Shown: positions 36,295-45,123 of the stretch, one piece after another
Position numbering within the stretch: position 1 is the stretch's first letter
Layout of the letters: each line of letters opens with the position of its first letter
Assembly: GCF_003605645.1 (NCBI RefSeq)
Contig: NZ_QVMU01000026.1
Span: 1-64,000 of the forward strand
From: Vibrio sinensis
GTDB lineage: Bacteria; Pseudomonadota; Gammaproteobacteria; Enterobacterales; Vibrionaceae
DNA length: 64,000 nucleotides
Direction: 5' to 3'
Notes under the pieces: model-generated
What the model was told of the DNA's origin: nothing
Database searches by the model: none
Seen by the model: only the letters and a program-made list of their open reading frames with translations
Position numbers and translations under genes: made by a program

Positions 36295-36729
36295 ATGAGA
36301 ACTGTAGATTTCACTCCTTTATACCGCAACGCAATTGGTTTCGATCGCCTACTTAATATGATGGAAACCACATCAGCAAAGAATACATCTGGTGGTTACC
36401 CTCCGTACAATATTGAACAGCAAGATGAAAATCACTACCGCATTACGATGGCAGTAGCTGGCTTTGCTGAAGAGCAACTTGATTTGACTCAGAAAGAGAA
36501 CATGCTGATTGTTAAAGGTGAACGCCAAGCTGAAGAGGGTAAAAATTACGTTTACCAAGGTATTGCTGAACGTGACTTTGAACGTAAATTCCAACTGGCT
36601 GATTATGTAAAAGTGATCGGGGCAAGTATGGAAAATGGTTTACTCCACATTGACCTAGAACGTGAAATACCAGAAGCAATGCAACCACGTAAAATTACGA
36701 TTAATGGTAGCAACCTTATAGAGAGTTAA
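36295..36729 (+). CDS. ibpA: Small heat-shock protein (IbpA/HspA type)
   Basis: This is a 144-residue alpha-crystallin-family holdase that binds unfolding proteins for later rescue by DnaK/ClpB. The N-terminus ([21 protein letters not shown]) matches IbpA/IbpB. The central domain has [19 protein letters not shown], and the C-terminal part contains the family motif [13 protein letters not shown]. Only one such gene is here, where E. coli has two. A sigma-32 promoter and a ROSE-like leader precede it, so it is probably controlled at both transcription and translation. Confidence 0.93.
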   Translation: MRTVDFTPLYRNAIGFDRLLNMMETTSAKNTSGGYPPYNIEQQDENHYRITMAVAGFAEEQLDLTQKENMLIVKGERQAEEGKNYVYQGIAERDFERKFQLADYVKVIGASMENGLLHIDLEREIPEAMQPRKITINGSNLIES

Positions 36730-36754
36730 TCTCGTTGTGATTTGATAAAGAGTG

Positions 36755-36812
36755 AAAGAGCGCCCTTACTTTTGTGATAACAAAAGCGAAATAAAAGAGG
36801 CGCTCTTTTTTG
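36755..36812. terminator. Terminator between the ibpA-type gene and avtA
   Basis: A 10-bp stem, AAAGAGCGCC (36755-36764) with GGCGCTCTTT (36799-36808), encloses a second hairpin (CTTTTGT/ACAAAAG). A T-run follows on the plus strand. Confidence 0.82.
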
Positions 36813-36844
36813 ATCTAAAATACTCGTGACGACTGAATTAATCC

Positions 36845-38092
36845 TCAGGCTGAATAGGCTTTTTCAATTTCTTCCGCAATCATCGCGATGCCTTTTTGCA
36901 TCATTTCATCATCTTGTACGTAGTTCATTCGTAAACACTGATGAGCATGTTCCCAATCATCTTTCTGTCCGATAAAGAAATATTCACCGGGAACAATGAG
37001 TACACCACGAGCTTTCAAGCGCTTGTACAGTTCCATTGTTGTTATTGGTAGTTCATCAAACCATAGCCATAGAAATATAGCCCCCTCAGGCTTATGAATA
37101 CGAAAGCGAGAATCGGTAATTGCTTGTTGCAATAACTCTACGGCACGTTGAGCTTTTTGCTTATAGAAAGGCTTTATCACTTCAGTACTTAGCTTAAGCA
37201 AGTCACCTTTTTCAATCATACGATGAGCGATTGCTGGTCCAACACTTCCAGGTGCCAAACTAATGATGCCATTCATGTTTGTCATTGCTTGGGTCGTTTC
37301 TTCATTGGCAATCACGATGCCACAACGTACCCCTGGCAAACCTAATTTAGATAGGCTCATACATAGGATGGTATTGTCGTTCCAGAAAGGTTGTACATCT
37401 TCAAAAATGATATTAGGGAAAGGCAAACCGTAAGCGTTATCAATAATGAGTGGAATGTTGTGTTGACGAGCCAATTTATCCAGCTTGTGGATCTCTTCGT
37501 CAGTGAGAACATTTCCTGTTGGATTGGTTGGGCGAGAAGCACAAATAGCGGCAACGGACTCATCCACAGTCAATTGCTCAAAATCGACGTGGTATTTAAA
37601 CAAACCACCATCAAGTAGCTCAATCTCTGGATGGTAAGAGACAAAGATATCCTCATCAATACCCGCATCCCCATAGCCGATATACTCAGGTGCTAACGGT
37701 AGAAGTATTTTCTTGTGTGTTCCATCAGACTGTTTACCTGCCAGAAGGTTGAATAGGTAAAAGAAGCCACTTTGACTGCCGTTGGTTAGGCTGATGTTCT
37801 TTTCACTGATATCCCAGCCATAAGTTTCTTTTAGCAGTGCTGCTAAAGCTTTAACAAAGACATTTTTACCTTGCGGGCCATCATAATTGGCGAGTGCCGC
37901 AATGAGTTCTCCACTGGCGAGCATTTCTTCGCTGGTGTCACGGAAGTAGTCGAGCATAGTTGGAATGGCCGCTGGGTTTCCCCCTCCAAGCATGATGGCA
38001 CCTGGTGTGCGTAAACCATCATTTAAGTCATCCATTAACTGGGTTATGCCAGAGTACTGATTAAATTTTTCACCGAATTTAGAGAACTGCAT
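36845..38092 (-). CDS. avtA: Valine-pyruvate aminotransferase AvtA
   Basis: AvtA is a PLP enzyme that interconverts valine and pyruvate with 2-ketoisovalerate and alanine (transaminase C). The 415-residue protein matches E. coli AvtA (417) along its length: SGITQLMDDLNDGLRTPGA at the start, SRPTNPTGNVLTDEE, the PLP lysine in SLSKLGLPGVRCG near residue 245, and a C-terminal PGEYFFIG segment. It is a single gene between two terminators. Confidence 0.93.
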   Translation of the reverse strand: MQFSKFGEKFNQYSGITQLMDDLNDGLRTPGAIMLGGGNPAAIPTMLDYFRDTSEEMLASGELIAALANYDGPQGKNVFVKALAALLKETYGWDISEKNISLTNGSQSGFFYLFNLLAGKQSDGTHKKILLPLAPEYIGYGDAGIDEDIFVSYHPEIELLDGGLFKYHVDFEQLTVDESVAAICASRPTNPTGNVLTDEEIHKLDKLARQHNIPLIIDNAYGLPFPNIIFEDVQPFWNDNTILCMSLSKLGLPGVRCGIVIANEETTQAMTNMNGIISLAPGSVGPAIAHRMIEKGDLLKLSTEVIKPFYKQKAQRAVELLQQAITDSRFRIHKPEGAIFLWLWFDELPITTMELYKRLKARGVLIVPGEYFFIGQKDDWEHAHQCLRMNYVQDDEMMQKGIAMIAEEIEKAYSA

Positions 38093-38228
38093 GCTTTGTT
38101 AAACCTAATACATTGTGTTTGCTTTCATGTGTATGGCGTCAGTGCTTTGCTGACGAATCGAGTAATCCTTGAACATACCTCAATGAGAATATGACGAAAA
38201 GCACAATTTTAAGTATTCTATAAAAAGA

Positions 38229-38254
38229 AAGCCCAACTCCGATGAGTTGGGCTT
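38229..38254 (-). terminator. Terminator of glyQS
   Basis: AAGCCCAACTC (38229-38239) pairs perfectly with GAGTTGGGCTT (38244-38254) around a 4-nt loop. A T-rich tail follows on the minus strand. Confidence 0.9.
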
Positions 38255-38285
38255 AAGTTAAAAGCATTTAATATGTGAAACCGAG

Positions 38286-38317
38286 CTTACTTTTGCAGTA
38301 ACTTACTTTTGCAGTAA
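38286..38317. repeat. 16-bp tandem duplication at the glyS stop
   Basis: CTTACTTTTGCAGTAA occurs twice in direct tandem (38286-38301 and 38302-38317). The copy inside the gene encodes the last residues LLQK and the stop of GlyS. The other copy lies immediately downstream. Confidence 0.85.
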
Positions 38318-40369
38318 AGAGATATCTGCAATTTGTAGGAACAGGTTACGTAGGTTATTTAGCAGAGTTAGACGGTTGGTTTTCAACGCTTCGTCATCAG
38401 CCATTACCATTACGTTGTCGAAGAATGCATCCACTGGCTCACGTAGATCTGCCAGTTTGCTTAGTGCTTCTTGGTAGTTACCCGTTGCGAATGCCGGCTC
38501 TAGTGCTTCTGTCATCACTTCAACGCTTTCAGCTAGCGCTTTCTCAGCATCTTCTTGAAGAAGTGCTAGATTGATTTCAGAGGCGAGTTCGCCATCAAAT
38601 TTCGCCAGGATATTACCCACACGCTTGTTCGCTGCTGCAAGTGCTTCTGCTGCTTCTAGCTCACGGAAGTGAGATACCGCTTTAACACGTTGGTCGAAAT
38701 CTGCTGGTTTAGTTGGACGACGCGCCAATACCGCTTGAATGATGTCGATACTAAAGCCTGCGTCTTGGTACCATGCGCGGAAACGACCTAGCATGAATTC
38801 AAGTACGTCAGCTTCAACGTTAGCGTTAGTTAGTTTGTCGCCAAGTAGCGATTTCGCTTTAGCAATCAAATCAACAAGATCTAGGTTGTAGCCGTTTTCA
38901 ACGATAATACGTAGTACGCCAAGAGACGCACGACGTAGCGCGAATGGATCCGAACCTTTTGGTGCTTGGCCAATACCGAAGATACCAACAATCGTATCTA
39001 GCTTATCTGCCATCGCGACTGCTGAAGAGATGCCAGTACTTGGTAGGTCATCACCAGCGAAACGAGGCATGTATTGCTCGTAAAGTGCTAGTGCAACTTG
39101 TTCATCTTCACCATCATGGGTAGCGTAGTGCATGCCCATAACACCTTGGGTATCGGTAAATTCGAATACCATTGAGGTCATTAGGTCACATTTCGCTAGC
39201 AGACCAGCACGTTGAGATTTCTCAACGTCAGCACCGATTTGCTCAGCAATGTAGCCAGCAAGTTCAGTAATGCGATCTGTTTTGTCTTTGATAGTACCAA
39301 GTTGCTTCTGGAAGATAGCCGTTTCAAGTTGCGGTAGGCGATCAATCAGTGGGCTCTTACGGTCAGTATTGAAGAAGAATTCTGCATCAGCTAGACGTGG
39401 ACGAACCACTTTCTCGTTACCTTCGATAACGTGGCGAGGTTCTTTCGATTCAATGTTTGATACGAAGATGAAGTTTGGTAGTAATTTCTTGTTGTCATCG
39501 TAGACAGGGAAATACTTTTGGTCACCTTTCATGGTGTAAACCAAGGCTTCAGAAGGTACTTTTAGGAACTCTTCTTCAAACTTCGCTGTTAGCACGACAG
39601 GCCATTCAACCAGTGACGTAACTTCTTCAACCAAGTCATCTTCGAGATCCGCGACACCACCCACTGCTGCTGCTGCTTTTTGTGCATCAGCAAGGATGAT
39701 AGCTTTACGCGCATCGTAATCTGCCATTACTTTACCGCGTTCTTCTAGAATCGCAGGGTATTGATCAGCAGAATCAATCGTGAACTCGCGTTCACCCATG
39801 AAGCGGTGACCACGTAGAGTACGCGTAGAAGCAACGCCTAGAATTTCACCTTCGATTAACTCGTCACCAAGTAGAATCGTTAGCGTTTTTACTGGACGGA
39901 TAAATTGAATGTCTGAGTTACCCCAACGCATTGCTTTTGGGATTGGTAGGTTTGCAAGTGCTTTAGCAGCAAAATCAACCACAAGCTCTTTAACTGGCTG
40001 ACCTTTTACTTCTTGCTTGAATAGTAGCCACTCACCTTTATCTGTAACCATGCGTTCTGCTTGGTCAACAGTGATGCCACAACCACGAGCCCAACCTTGA
40101 GCAGCTTTAGTTGCATTACCTTCTGCATCAAATGCAGCAGAAACAGCAGGACCACGTTTTTCAACGATTTTGTCAGCTTGGCTTTCTGCTAGGTTAGCAA
40201 TTTTAAGAGCAAGACGACGAGGGGTCGCGTACCACTTAAGATCGTCAAATGCGATTTCAGCGTTGTTTAGCTCTGCAGCAAAGTTTGCGGCAAAGGCTTC
40301 TGCTAGTGAGCGAAGAGCTTTCGGTGGAAGTTCTTCGGTACCTAGTTCAATTAGAAAATTGTGCGCCAT
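38303..40369 (-). CDS. glyS: Glycyl-tRNA synthetase beta subunit GlyS
   Basis: GlyS is the beta subunit of the alpha2beta2 bacterial glycyl-tRNA synthetase, responsible mainly for tRNA binding. The 688-residue protein (E. coli 689) starts [19 protein letters not shown]. It contains the HD-like stretch [22 protein letters not shown] and ends in an anticodon-binding DALR-type domain ([18 protein letters not shown]). It lies 3 bp after glyQ, so the two are co-expressed. Confidence 0.97.
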   Translation of the reverse strand: MAHNFLIELGTEELPPKALRSLAEAFAANFAAELNNAEIAFDDLKWYATPRRLALKIANLAESQADKIVEKRGPAVSAAFDAEGNATKAAQGWARGCGITVDQAERMVTDKGEWLLFKQEVKGQPVKELVVDFAAKALANLPIPKAMRWGNSDIQFIRPVKTLTILLGDELIEGEILGVASTRTLRGHRFMGEREFTIDSADQYPAILEERGKVMADYDARKAIILADAQKAAAAVGGVADLEDDLVEEVTSLVEWPVVLTAKFEEEFLKVPSEALVYTMKGDQKYFPVYDDNKKLLPNFIFVSNIESKEPRHVIEGNEKVVRPRLADAEFFFNTDRKSPLIDRLPQLETAIFQKQLGTIKDKTDRITELAGYIAEQIGADVEKSQRAGLLAKCDLMTSMVFEFTDTQGVMGMHYATHDGEDEQVALALYEQYMPRFAGDDLPSTGISSAVAMADKLDTIVGIFGIGQAPKGSDPFALRRASLGVLRIIVENGYNLDLVDLIAKAKSLLGDKLTNANVEADVLEFMLGRFRAWYQDAGFSIDIIQAVLARRPTKPADFDQRVKAVSHFRELEAAEALAAANKRVGNILAKFDGELASEINLALLQEDAEKALAESVEVMTEALEPAFATGNYQEALSKLADLREPVDAFFDNVMVMADDEALKTNRLTLLNNLRNLFLQIADISLLQK

Positions 40370-40372
40370 GGG

Positions 40373-41311
40373 TTACTTCTCCTCGTTATTCGCTTTTTGT
40401 TCTGCAGAGCGGCACATTGGGAAACCAAGTGCTTCACGCGATGCGTAGTACGCTTCTGCGACTGACTTAGTCAAATCGCGGATACGGAGGATGTAACGTT
40501 GACGCTCAGTTACAGAGATGGCTTTACGTGCGTCTAACAAGTTAAAAGCATGGCCTGCTTTTAGGATGCGCTCGTAAGCAGGTAGCGGTAGCGGCTTCTC
40601 AAGTTCAAGTAGCTGCTTACACTCTTTCTCACACTGTTCGAAGAAGCTGAATAGGAATTCAACATCTGCGTGTTCAAAGTTGTAAGTTGATTGCTCAACT
40701 TCATTTTGGTGGAAGATATCACCGTAAGTGACGTTTGAACCGTCTGGTGCTACGTTCCATACCAAGTCATACACTGAGTCTACTTCTTGGATGTACATTG
40801 CTAGACGTTCAATACCGTAAGTGATCTCGCCAGTTACAGGCTTACACTCTAGGCCGCCAACTTGTTGGAAGTAAGTAAACTGCGTTACTTCCATACCGTT
40901 TAGCCAAACTTCCCAGCCAAGACCCCAAGCACCCAATGTTGGGTTTTCCCAGTTGTCTTCTACAAAGCGAATATCGTGAACAAGCGGATCGACACCAAGA
41001 ACTTCAAGTGAGCCTAGGTACAACTCCTGAATGTTATCTGGAGATGGTTTTAGAGCTACTTGGAATTGATAGTAGTGCTGCAGACGGTTCGGGTTTTCAC
41101 CGTAGCGACCATCGGTCGGACGACGTGAAGGTTGAACATACGCTGTTGCCATTGGCTCAGGGCCAAGTGCACGTAGACATGTCATTGGGTGAGAGGTGCC
41201 AGCACCTACTTCCATATCTAGCGGTTGAACAATCGTACAACCATTTTGAGCCCAATAATCCTGCAGCGCGAGGATCATTCCCTGGAAGGTTTTGATATCG
41301 TATTTTTGCAT
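40373..41311 (-). CDS. glyQ: Glycyl-tRNA synthetase alpha subunit GlyQ
   Basis: GlyQ is the catalytic class II subunit that makes glycyl-adenylate. The 312-residue protein (E. coli 303) has [36 protein letters not shown], and motif 2-type [20 protein letters not shown]. It is followed after 3 bp by glyS. The C-terminal tail is slightly longer than in E. coli. Confidence 0.97.
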   Translation of the reverse strand: MQKYDIKTFQGMILALQDYWAQNGCTIVQPLDMEVGAGTSHPMTCLRALGPEPMATAYVQPSRRPTDGRYGENPNRLQHYYQFQVALKPSPDNIQELYLGSLEVLGVDPLVHDIRFVEDNWENPTLGAWGLGWEVWLNGMEVTQFTYFQQVGGLECKPVTGEITYGIERLAMYIQEVDSVYDLVWNVAPDGSNVTYGDIFHQNEVEQSTYNFEHADVEFLFSFFEQCEKECKQLLELEKPLPLPAYERILKAGHAFNLLDARKAISVTERQRYILRIRDLTKSVAEAYYASREALGFPMCRSAEQKANNEEK

Positions 41312-41448
41312 AGTCAGGTTCGCGCGATTCTTCTGAATGATTTAAAAAAAATAACAATCAAGTATAACCAGATATTGTAGATGGGAGTAGCGATAATCTT
41401 GATTAATTCTTGGACAAAAATGTCGTTTAGTTGAATTTATATACCCAA

Positions 41449-41590
41449 GTGACTTCAAGATACCGGAACGAGTGAGTGACGCCCATGGAGCGAGTCGTTA
41501 AGTTGATTAATAAACGTCGAGTAAGAATCGAGTTTATAACACCGGTTACATAGTGTGGATAAACAGTGACTCATGAAGTCATACCTTGTG
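41449..41590. repeat. Degenerate repeat-like sequence after glyQ, with a DnaA box
   Basis: The 493-bp glyQ-41805 gap contains TACCCAAGTGACTTCAAGAT, a sequence type often dispersed in Vibrio genomes. About 110 bp further on comes TGAAGTCATACCTTG, partly its inverse. Within it lies a perfect DnaA box on the minus strand (TGTGGATAA, 41554-41562). Nothing else in the gap looks coding. Confidence 0.4.
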
Positions 41591-41737
41591 TCTATCGCAA
41601 AAATCTACCGAACATCTATAGCAAAATGCAGATGATGAAATTTAATTATAAGAGGATGTTGTTTTGTGGTTTGTAGGAGTAACCTAGGATCTTAAGCGAC
41701 TTCAAACAATGAATAAAATCGTCTTGTAGCGTGACGA

Positions 41738-41763
41738 ATGACATATTAGTGTCATAGTTGTCA
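41738..41763. promoter_or_regulatory. Candidate operator before the small membrane-protein gene
   Basis: ATGACA-TATTAG-TGTCAT (41738-41755) is an inverted repeat. A third TGTCA follows 9 bp on (41759-41763). It lies about 45 bp before the ATG. The regulator is unknown. Confidence 0.45.
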
Positions 41764-41804
41764 TGTTACTTTAATCATGTGAATGATAGCGAGAGGGCAA
41801 GATT

Positions 41805-42065
41805 ATGCTGACACGTTACATGGGTATGACTGCAAAAAGTCAGAGCTATTTATTTACGTTGGGTTTTATGCTGACGCTACTAGGTATGGCATTAACCGAC
41901 ATGTGGTTACCAATGGTTGCTGGCGCAATTATTTTAGCGGGTCTAACCGTTGAATCTTGGATTCGCGTCGCACATATCATCCCGATGCATGCGGAAATGC
42001 GTGCGATGAAAAAACAGATCAATAAATTAGAGTCTGAAGTTCGTACTATTGAGTATGACCAATAG
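41805..42065 (+). CDS. Small conserved-looking membrane protein of unknown function
   Basis: I do not recognise this 86-residue protein. It has two hydrophobic helices (about 14-30 and 35-51) separated by a short turn (ALTDMWLP), then a charged amphipathic tail (about 60-86, MRAMKKQINKLESEVRTIEY) that should form a coiled coil in the cytoplasm. A GAGAGGGC ribosome-binding site precedes the ATG and a strong terminator follows at 42073-42102, so it is a single-gene unit. The TGACA/TGTCA repeats upstream suggest its own regulation. Confidence 0.75.
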   Translation: MLTRYMGMTAKSQSYLFTLGFMLTLLGMALTDMWLPMVAGAIILAGLTVESWIRVAHIIPMHAEMRAMKKQINKLESEVRTIEYDQ

Positions 42066-42072
42066 AATTAAT

Positions 42073-42102
42073 AACGGCTGCTTCTATAGCAGCCGTTTTA
42101 TT
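42073..42102 (+). terminator. Terminator after the small membrane-protein gene
   Basis: AACGGCTGCT (42073-42082) pairs perfectly with AGCAGCCGTT (42088-42097) around TCTAT. A T-rich tail follows. Confidence 0.9.
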
Positions 42103-42144
42103 TTCACTATATTCACTATAGATTTAAAGCCTATCAAAAATGAC

Positions 42145-42390
42145 TTACAGCCCTTTCTTAATCAAGTATTGAAAGGGTAGTTGTTCTGTTTGCGCTGCAA
42201 TCAACTGATGGTCCATAAAACGGCAAAAGCTCGGAATATCGCGCGTTGTTGATGGGTCATCAGCCTTTACCAACAAAACTTCCCCATCTTGCATATTTCT
42301 GATTGTCTTCCTGACCATCATGACTGGCTCTGGGCAGCGTAATCCCTCAGCTTCTAAGGTCAGCGTGGCCTGTTCTGAATTAAATGTCAT
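42145..42390 (-). CDS. tusA: Sulfurtransferase TusA
   Basis: TusA carries persulfide sulfur from IscS to the TusBCD relay for tRNA 2-thiouridine and to other sulfur pathways. I chose the ATG at 42390, giving 81 residues, the same length as E. coli TusA. The catalytic cysteine is in [16 protein letters not shown] (Cys near 19), followed by the beta-alpha-beta fold and [12 protein letters not shown]. The longer frame to 42450 adds a segment not found in the family. Confidence 0.95.
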   Translation of the reverse strand: MTFNSEQATLTLEAEGLRCPEPVMMVRKTIRNMQDGEVLLVKADDPSTTRDIPSFCRFMDHQLIAAQTEQLPFQYLIKKGL

Positions 42391-42422
42391 GGTCGTATCT
42401 TTATTACTCGAATTGGGGGTAG

Positions 42423-42450
42423 ATGATACTAGTGAAGAAAAAATATTCAA
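42423..42450 (-). promoter_or_regulatory. Possible tusA promoter
   Basis: The minus strand has -35 TTGAAT (42445-42450) and -10 TATCAT (42423-42428) with a 16-bp spacer. It lies about 33 bp before the tusA start. Confidence 0.45.
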
Positions 42451-42762
42451 TAATCACTTGGCAAATGAAACAAATTGTTTTAACTTAATTAACAAGTTGG
42501 TAACAAATGGGTTGTGCGATAGTATTTTATCAGATTTGAAAGGACTGACCATCTGTTCAAATTCTGTTTGAGGTATTTTTGTACATAGATGCTTTCCCAC
42601 TAGCAGCATTCACTAGCAATTGTCATGATTCTGCTACTTACTTTTTTAACCGTTATTGTAGGGATACGGATAAATATACTTCAAGTGAGAAAGGGATAAG
42701 CGACACATTTTTTACTATCCACAAAGTTACATTCCGACACTATCCCCAGTTTTCTTGGGCTT

Positions 42763-42788
42763 CCCCGCTGAAAGGCGGGATTTTTTTG
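42763..42788 (+). terminator. Orphan plus-strand terminator upstream of a LysR gene
   Basis: CCCGC (42764-42768) pairs with GCGGG (42775-42779) and seven T follow. No protein-coding gene ends here on the plus strand. It may end a small RNA in the tusA-LysR gap or attenuate a leader of the LysR gene. The rest of the 490-bp gap shows nothing I can assign. Confidence 0.6.
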
Positions 42789-42880
42789 CCTGTAATTTAT
42801 GAGAAACACTATTGCTTAGTTTGAGGTGATTTTCACATAGAGTACAATTTAAGCATTATTGTATTGAAGAGTGCTGCTTT

Positions 42881-43822
42881 GTGGAGTTGGAAGAAGTTTA
42901 TCGTCGCGATCTCAATTTACTGGTCGCGCTGCGTGTATTAATCGAAGAATGCAGTGTGAGTAAAGCGGCAACTCGTTTGAATTTAAGTCAGTCAGCGATG
43001 AGTCGAGTGCTAGGGCGCTTGCGAGTCTTGTTGAACGATCCTCTTTTTTCTCGTCAGGGTCAGCAGTTAATTCCAACCGAGAAGGCGCTCGAACTGAATG
43101 CCGCTTTGGGTGAACCTTTAGAATCTCTTCGTCAGCTTTTGTCCCCGATAGAGTTTGAGCCGTCTAAGTGCGATCAACATTTTACGATTGCGACAACTGA
43201 CTATGCGATGCAAACTATTTTGCCTTTCGCTTTACCGCGTATCTATCAAGAAGCACCTAAAGTATCGATTAACTTTTTACCGCTTTATCATGACCGTCTG
43301 AGCGATCAACTTATTTATGAAAGAGCTGACTTAGCCATTTGTCGCCCGACAGCGTCTGTTGAGCCTCTGCGAAGTGAAATTCTCGGTCGCGTTGGCGTGT
43401 TATGTCTGTTATCTCGTCACCACCCATTGGCAGACAAAGCGCTTAGCCTTGAGGATTATTTGAGTTATCCCCATGCAATGATCGCGATTAGTGATGGCGT
43501 GAAAGCTCTCATTGAGCAAGCTCTTGTTGGGCTACCTCAGCGCAAAATGGTACTGCGTGCCTATCATTTAGAGGCGGCACTGGCGATTGTTGATACTATG
43601 CCTTTAATTATCACAGTTCCCGCAGATTTGGCGTATTTAGTGGCCGATCGATATGATCTTGCGGTGAAACCATTGCCTTTCCATTTTACGCCATTTGACT
43701 ACTCGATGATCTGGCATCAACGTTGTGAACATTCACCGGCTCAAGAATGGCTTCGCTCAGTCTTAAAAGAAGAGTGCAGTCGATTGATTGCCAAGCGAAT
43801 AGAAGATATGGGGCTCGGTTAA
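42881..43822 (+). CDS. LysR-family transcriptional regulator (unknown target)
   Basis: This is a 313-residue LysR-type regulator. The start is a GTG at 42881 with only a weak GAAGAG upstream. The HTH is at about 8-65 (RDLNLLVALRVLIEECSVSK, LNLSQSAMSRVLGRLR). The effector domain begins near 95 (FTIATTDYAMQTILP) and resembles the NodD/PcpR/LeuO-like branch, with AICRPTA and a SRHHPLA segment. It is convergent with acuI, sharing a bidirectional terminator, so adjacency alone does not make acuI its target. Confidence 0.88.
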   Translation: MELEEVYRRDLNLLVALRVLIEECSVSKAATRLNLSQSAMSRVLGRLRVLLNDPLFSRQGQQLIPTEKALELNAALGEPLESLRQLLSPIEFEPSKCDQHFTIATTDYAMQTILPFALPRIYQEAPKVSINFLPLYHDRLSDQLIYERADLAICRPTASVEPLRSEILGRVGVLCLLSRHHPLADKALSLEDYLSYPHAMIAISDGVKALIEQALVGLPQRKMVLRAYHLEAALAIVDTMPLIITVPADLAYLVADRYDLAVKPLPFHFTPFDYSMIWHQRCEHSPAQEWLRSVLKEECSRLIAKRIEDMGLG

Positions 43823-43883
43823 AATTAGGACCACGCATACTCTTTTGTATCTGATTTGGCTTAGGTCTTTGGCATAGAAATAA

Positions 43884-43912
43884 AAAACCGAGCGCATTGG
43901 CTCGGTTTTCTA
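43884..43912. terminator. Bidirectional terminator between the LysR gene and acuI
   Basis: AAAACCGAGC (43884-43893) pairs perfectly with GCTCGGTTTT (43900-43909) around GCATTG, with A-run and T-run flanks. Confidence 0.9.
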
Positions 43913-43958
43913 TTTGTGCTTAATAACTGCTGCCATTAATACTTGGCTACGTTAAAGC

Positions 43959-44939
43959 TTACAGTTTGATGACCACACGACCAGTCACTTGGCCATTAGT
44001 AATGTCTTCTGCAAATTTTGGTGCTTCAGCAAGTTCAACTTCAGTACATGCTTGCTCGAAGTAGCTTTCTGGTAGTAGTTCAACCAGTTTTTCCCAAGCA
44101 GCAATACGTTTTTCTGTTGGGCAAGATACTGAATCGATACCTTGTAGACGTACATTACGTAAGATAAATGGCATAACCGTCGTTGGTAAATCGAAACCAC
44201 CAGCAAGGCCACATGCTGCAACGGCACTGTTGTAATCCATTTGTGCGAGTACTTTCGCTAATACATTGCTACCAACAGTATCAACTGCGCCTGCCCAGAT
44301 TTGTTTTTCAAGCGGGCGAGCTGGTTCTGCAAATTCAGCACGGTCGATAATTCGGCTTGCACCAAGTTTTTCTAGTAGTGGACCGTTTTGTTCAACACGA
44401 CCTGTTACGGCTGCAACTTTATAACCAAGTTGTGCTAATAGAGTGACAGCTACTGAGCCTACACCACCGCTTGCACCTGTTACTAGAACTTCACCAGCTT
44501 CTGGTTTTACACCAGCATCAAGTAGAGCTTGAACACATAACATTGCGGTAAAACCAGCAGTACCCACCATCATTGCTTTTTTGCTGTCTAGGCCTTTTGG
44601 TAGTGGTACTAGCCAGTCTGCTTTTAGACGAGCACGTTGTGCCATACCACCCCAGTGGTTTTCACCAACGCCCCAACCCGTTAATACAACACTATCACCA
44701 GCTTGGTAACGAGCATCTTCAGAACTGATTACGGTGCCGGCTAAGTCAATACCTGGAACCATTGGGAAGTTACGAATGATTTTGCCTTTGCCTGTGATTG
44801 CTAGGCCATCTTTGTAGTTAAGGGATGAGTAATCAACTTCGATTAACACATCACCTTCAGGAAGTTGTGTTTCATCGATTTGTTCAATGCTAGCAGTAGT
44901 ACGTTTGTCTTCTTGATTTAGGATTAGAGCGTTAAACAT
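43959..44939 (-). CDS. acuI: Acrylyl-CoA reductase AcuI / YhdH-family quinone oxidoreductase
   Basis: This is a 326-residue NADPH-dependent medium-chain reductase closely similar to E. coli YhdH (AcuI), which reduces toxic acrylyl-CoA to propionyl-CoA. In marine bacteria this detoxifies acrylate from DMSP. I chose the ATG at 44939 because a GGAG ribosome-binding site lies inside the longer frame. Conserved segments include SSLNYKDGLAITGKGKII, VLTGWGVGENHWGG and the NADPH loop TGASGGVGSVA (about 153-163). No zinc-ligand set is seen. Confidence 0.92.
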   Translation of the reverse strand: MFNALILNQEDKRTTASIEQIDETQLPEGDVLIEVDYSSLNYKDGLAITGKGKIIRNFPMVPGIDLAGTVISSEDARYQAGDSVVLTGWGVGENHWGGMAQRARLKADWLVPLPKGLDSKKAMMVGTAGFTAMLCVQALLDAGVKPEAGEVLVTGASGGVGSVAVTLLAQLGYKVAAVTGRVEQNGPLLEKLGASRIIDRAEFAEPARPLEKQIWAGAVDTVGSNVLAKVLAQMDYNSAVAACGLAGGFDLPTTVMPFILRNVRLQGIDSVSCPTEKRIAAWEKLVELLPESYFEQACTEVELAEAPKFAEDITNGQVTGRVVIKL

Positions 44940-45075
44940 AGGGTTCTCCAAATGGATTCAGCAATAATAATTAGGCTAGAAACAGTTTAGTCGCATATTG
45001 GCTATGACTAAAATGAAACTTTAGCATTTTATTAATGCGCATCACGCATTTATTCTGGAGCCCACTAGCAACCAG

Positions 45076-45104
45076 AAAAAAGCCAGCGATATCGCTGGCT
45101 ATAA
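45076..45104 (-). terminator. Terminator of the ilv operon
   Basis: The 20-bp perfect palindrome AGCCAGCGATATCGCTGGCT (45081-45100) lies after ilvA. A T-run follows on the minus strand. Confidence 0.88.
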
Positions 45105-45123
45105 ACTAGAATGCCACTCTGTA

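Noticed and set aside
42579-42824. 81-codon plus-strand frame between tusA and the LysR gene
   Set aside because: Cysteine- and histidine-rich translation with no motif, and it runs through the orphan terminator.
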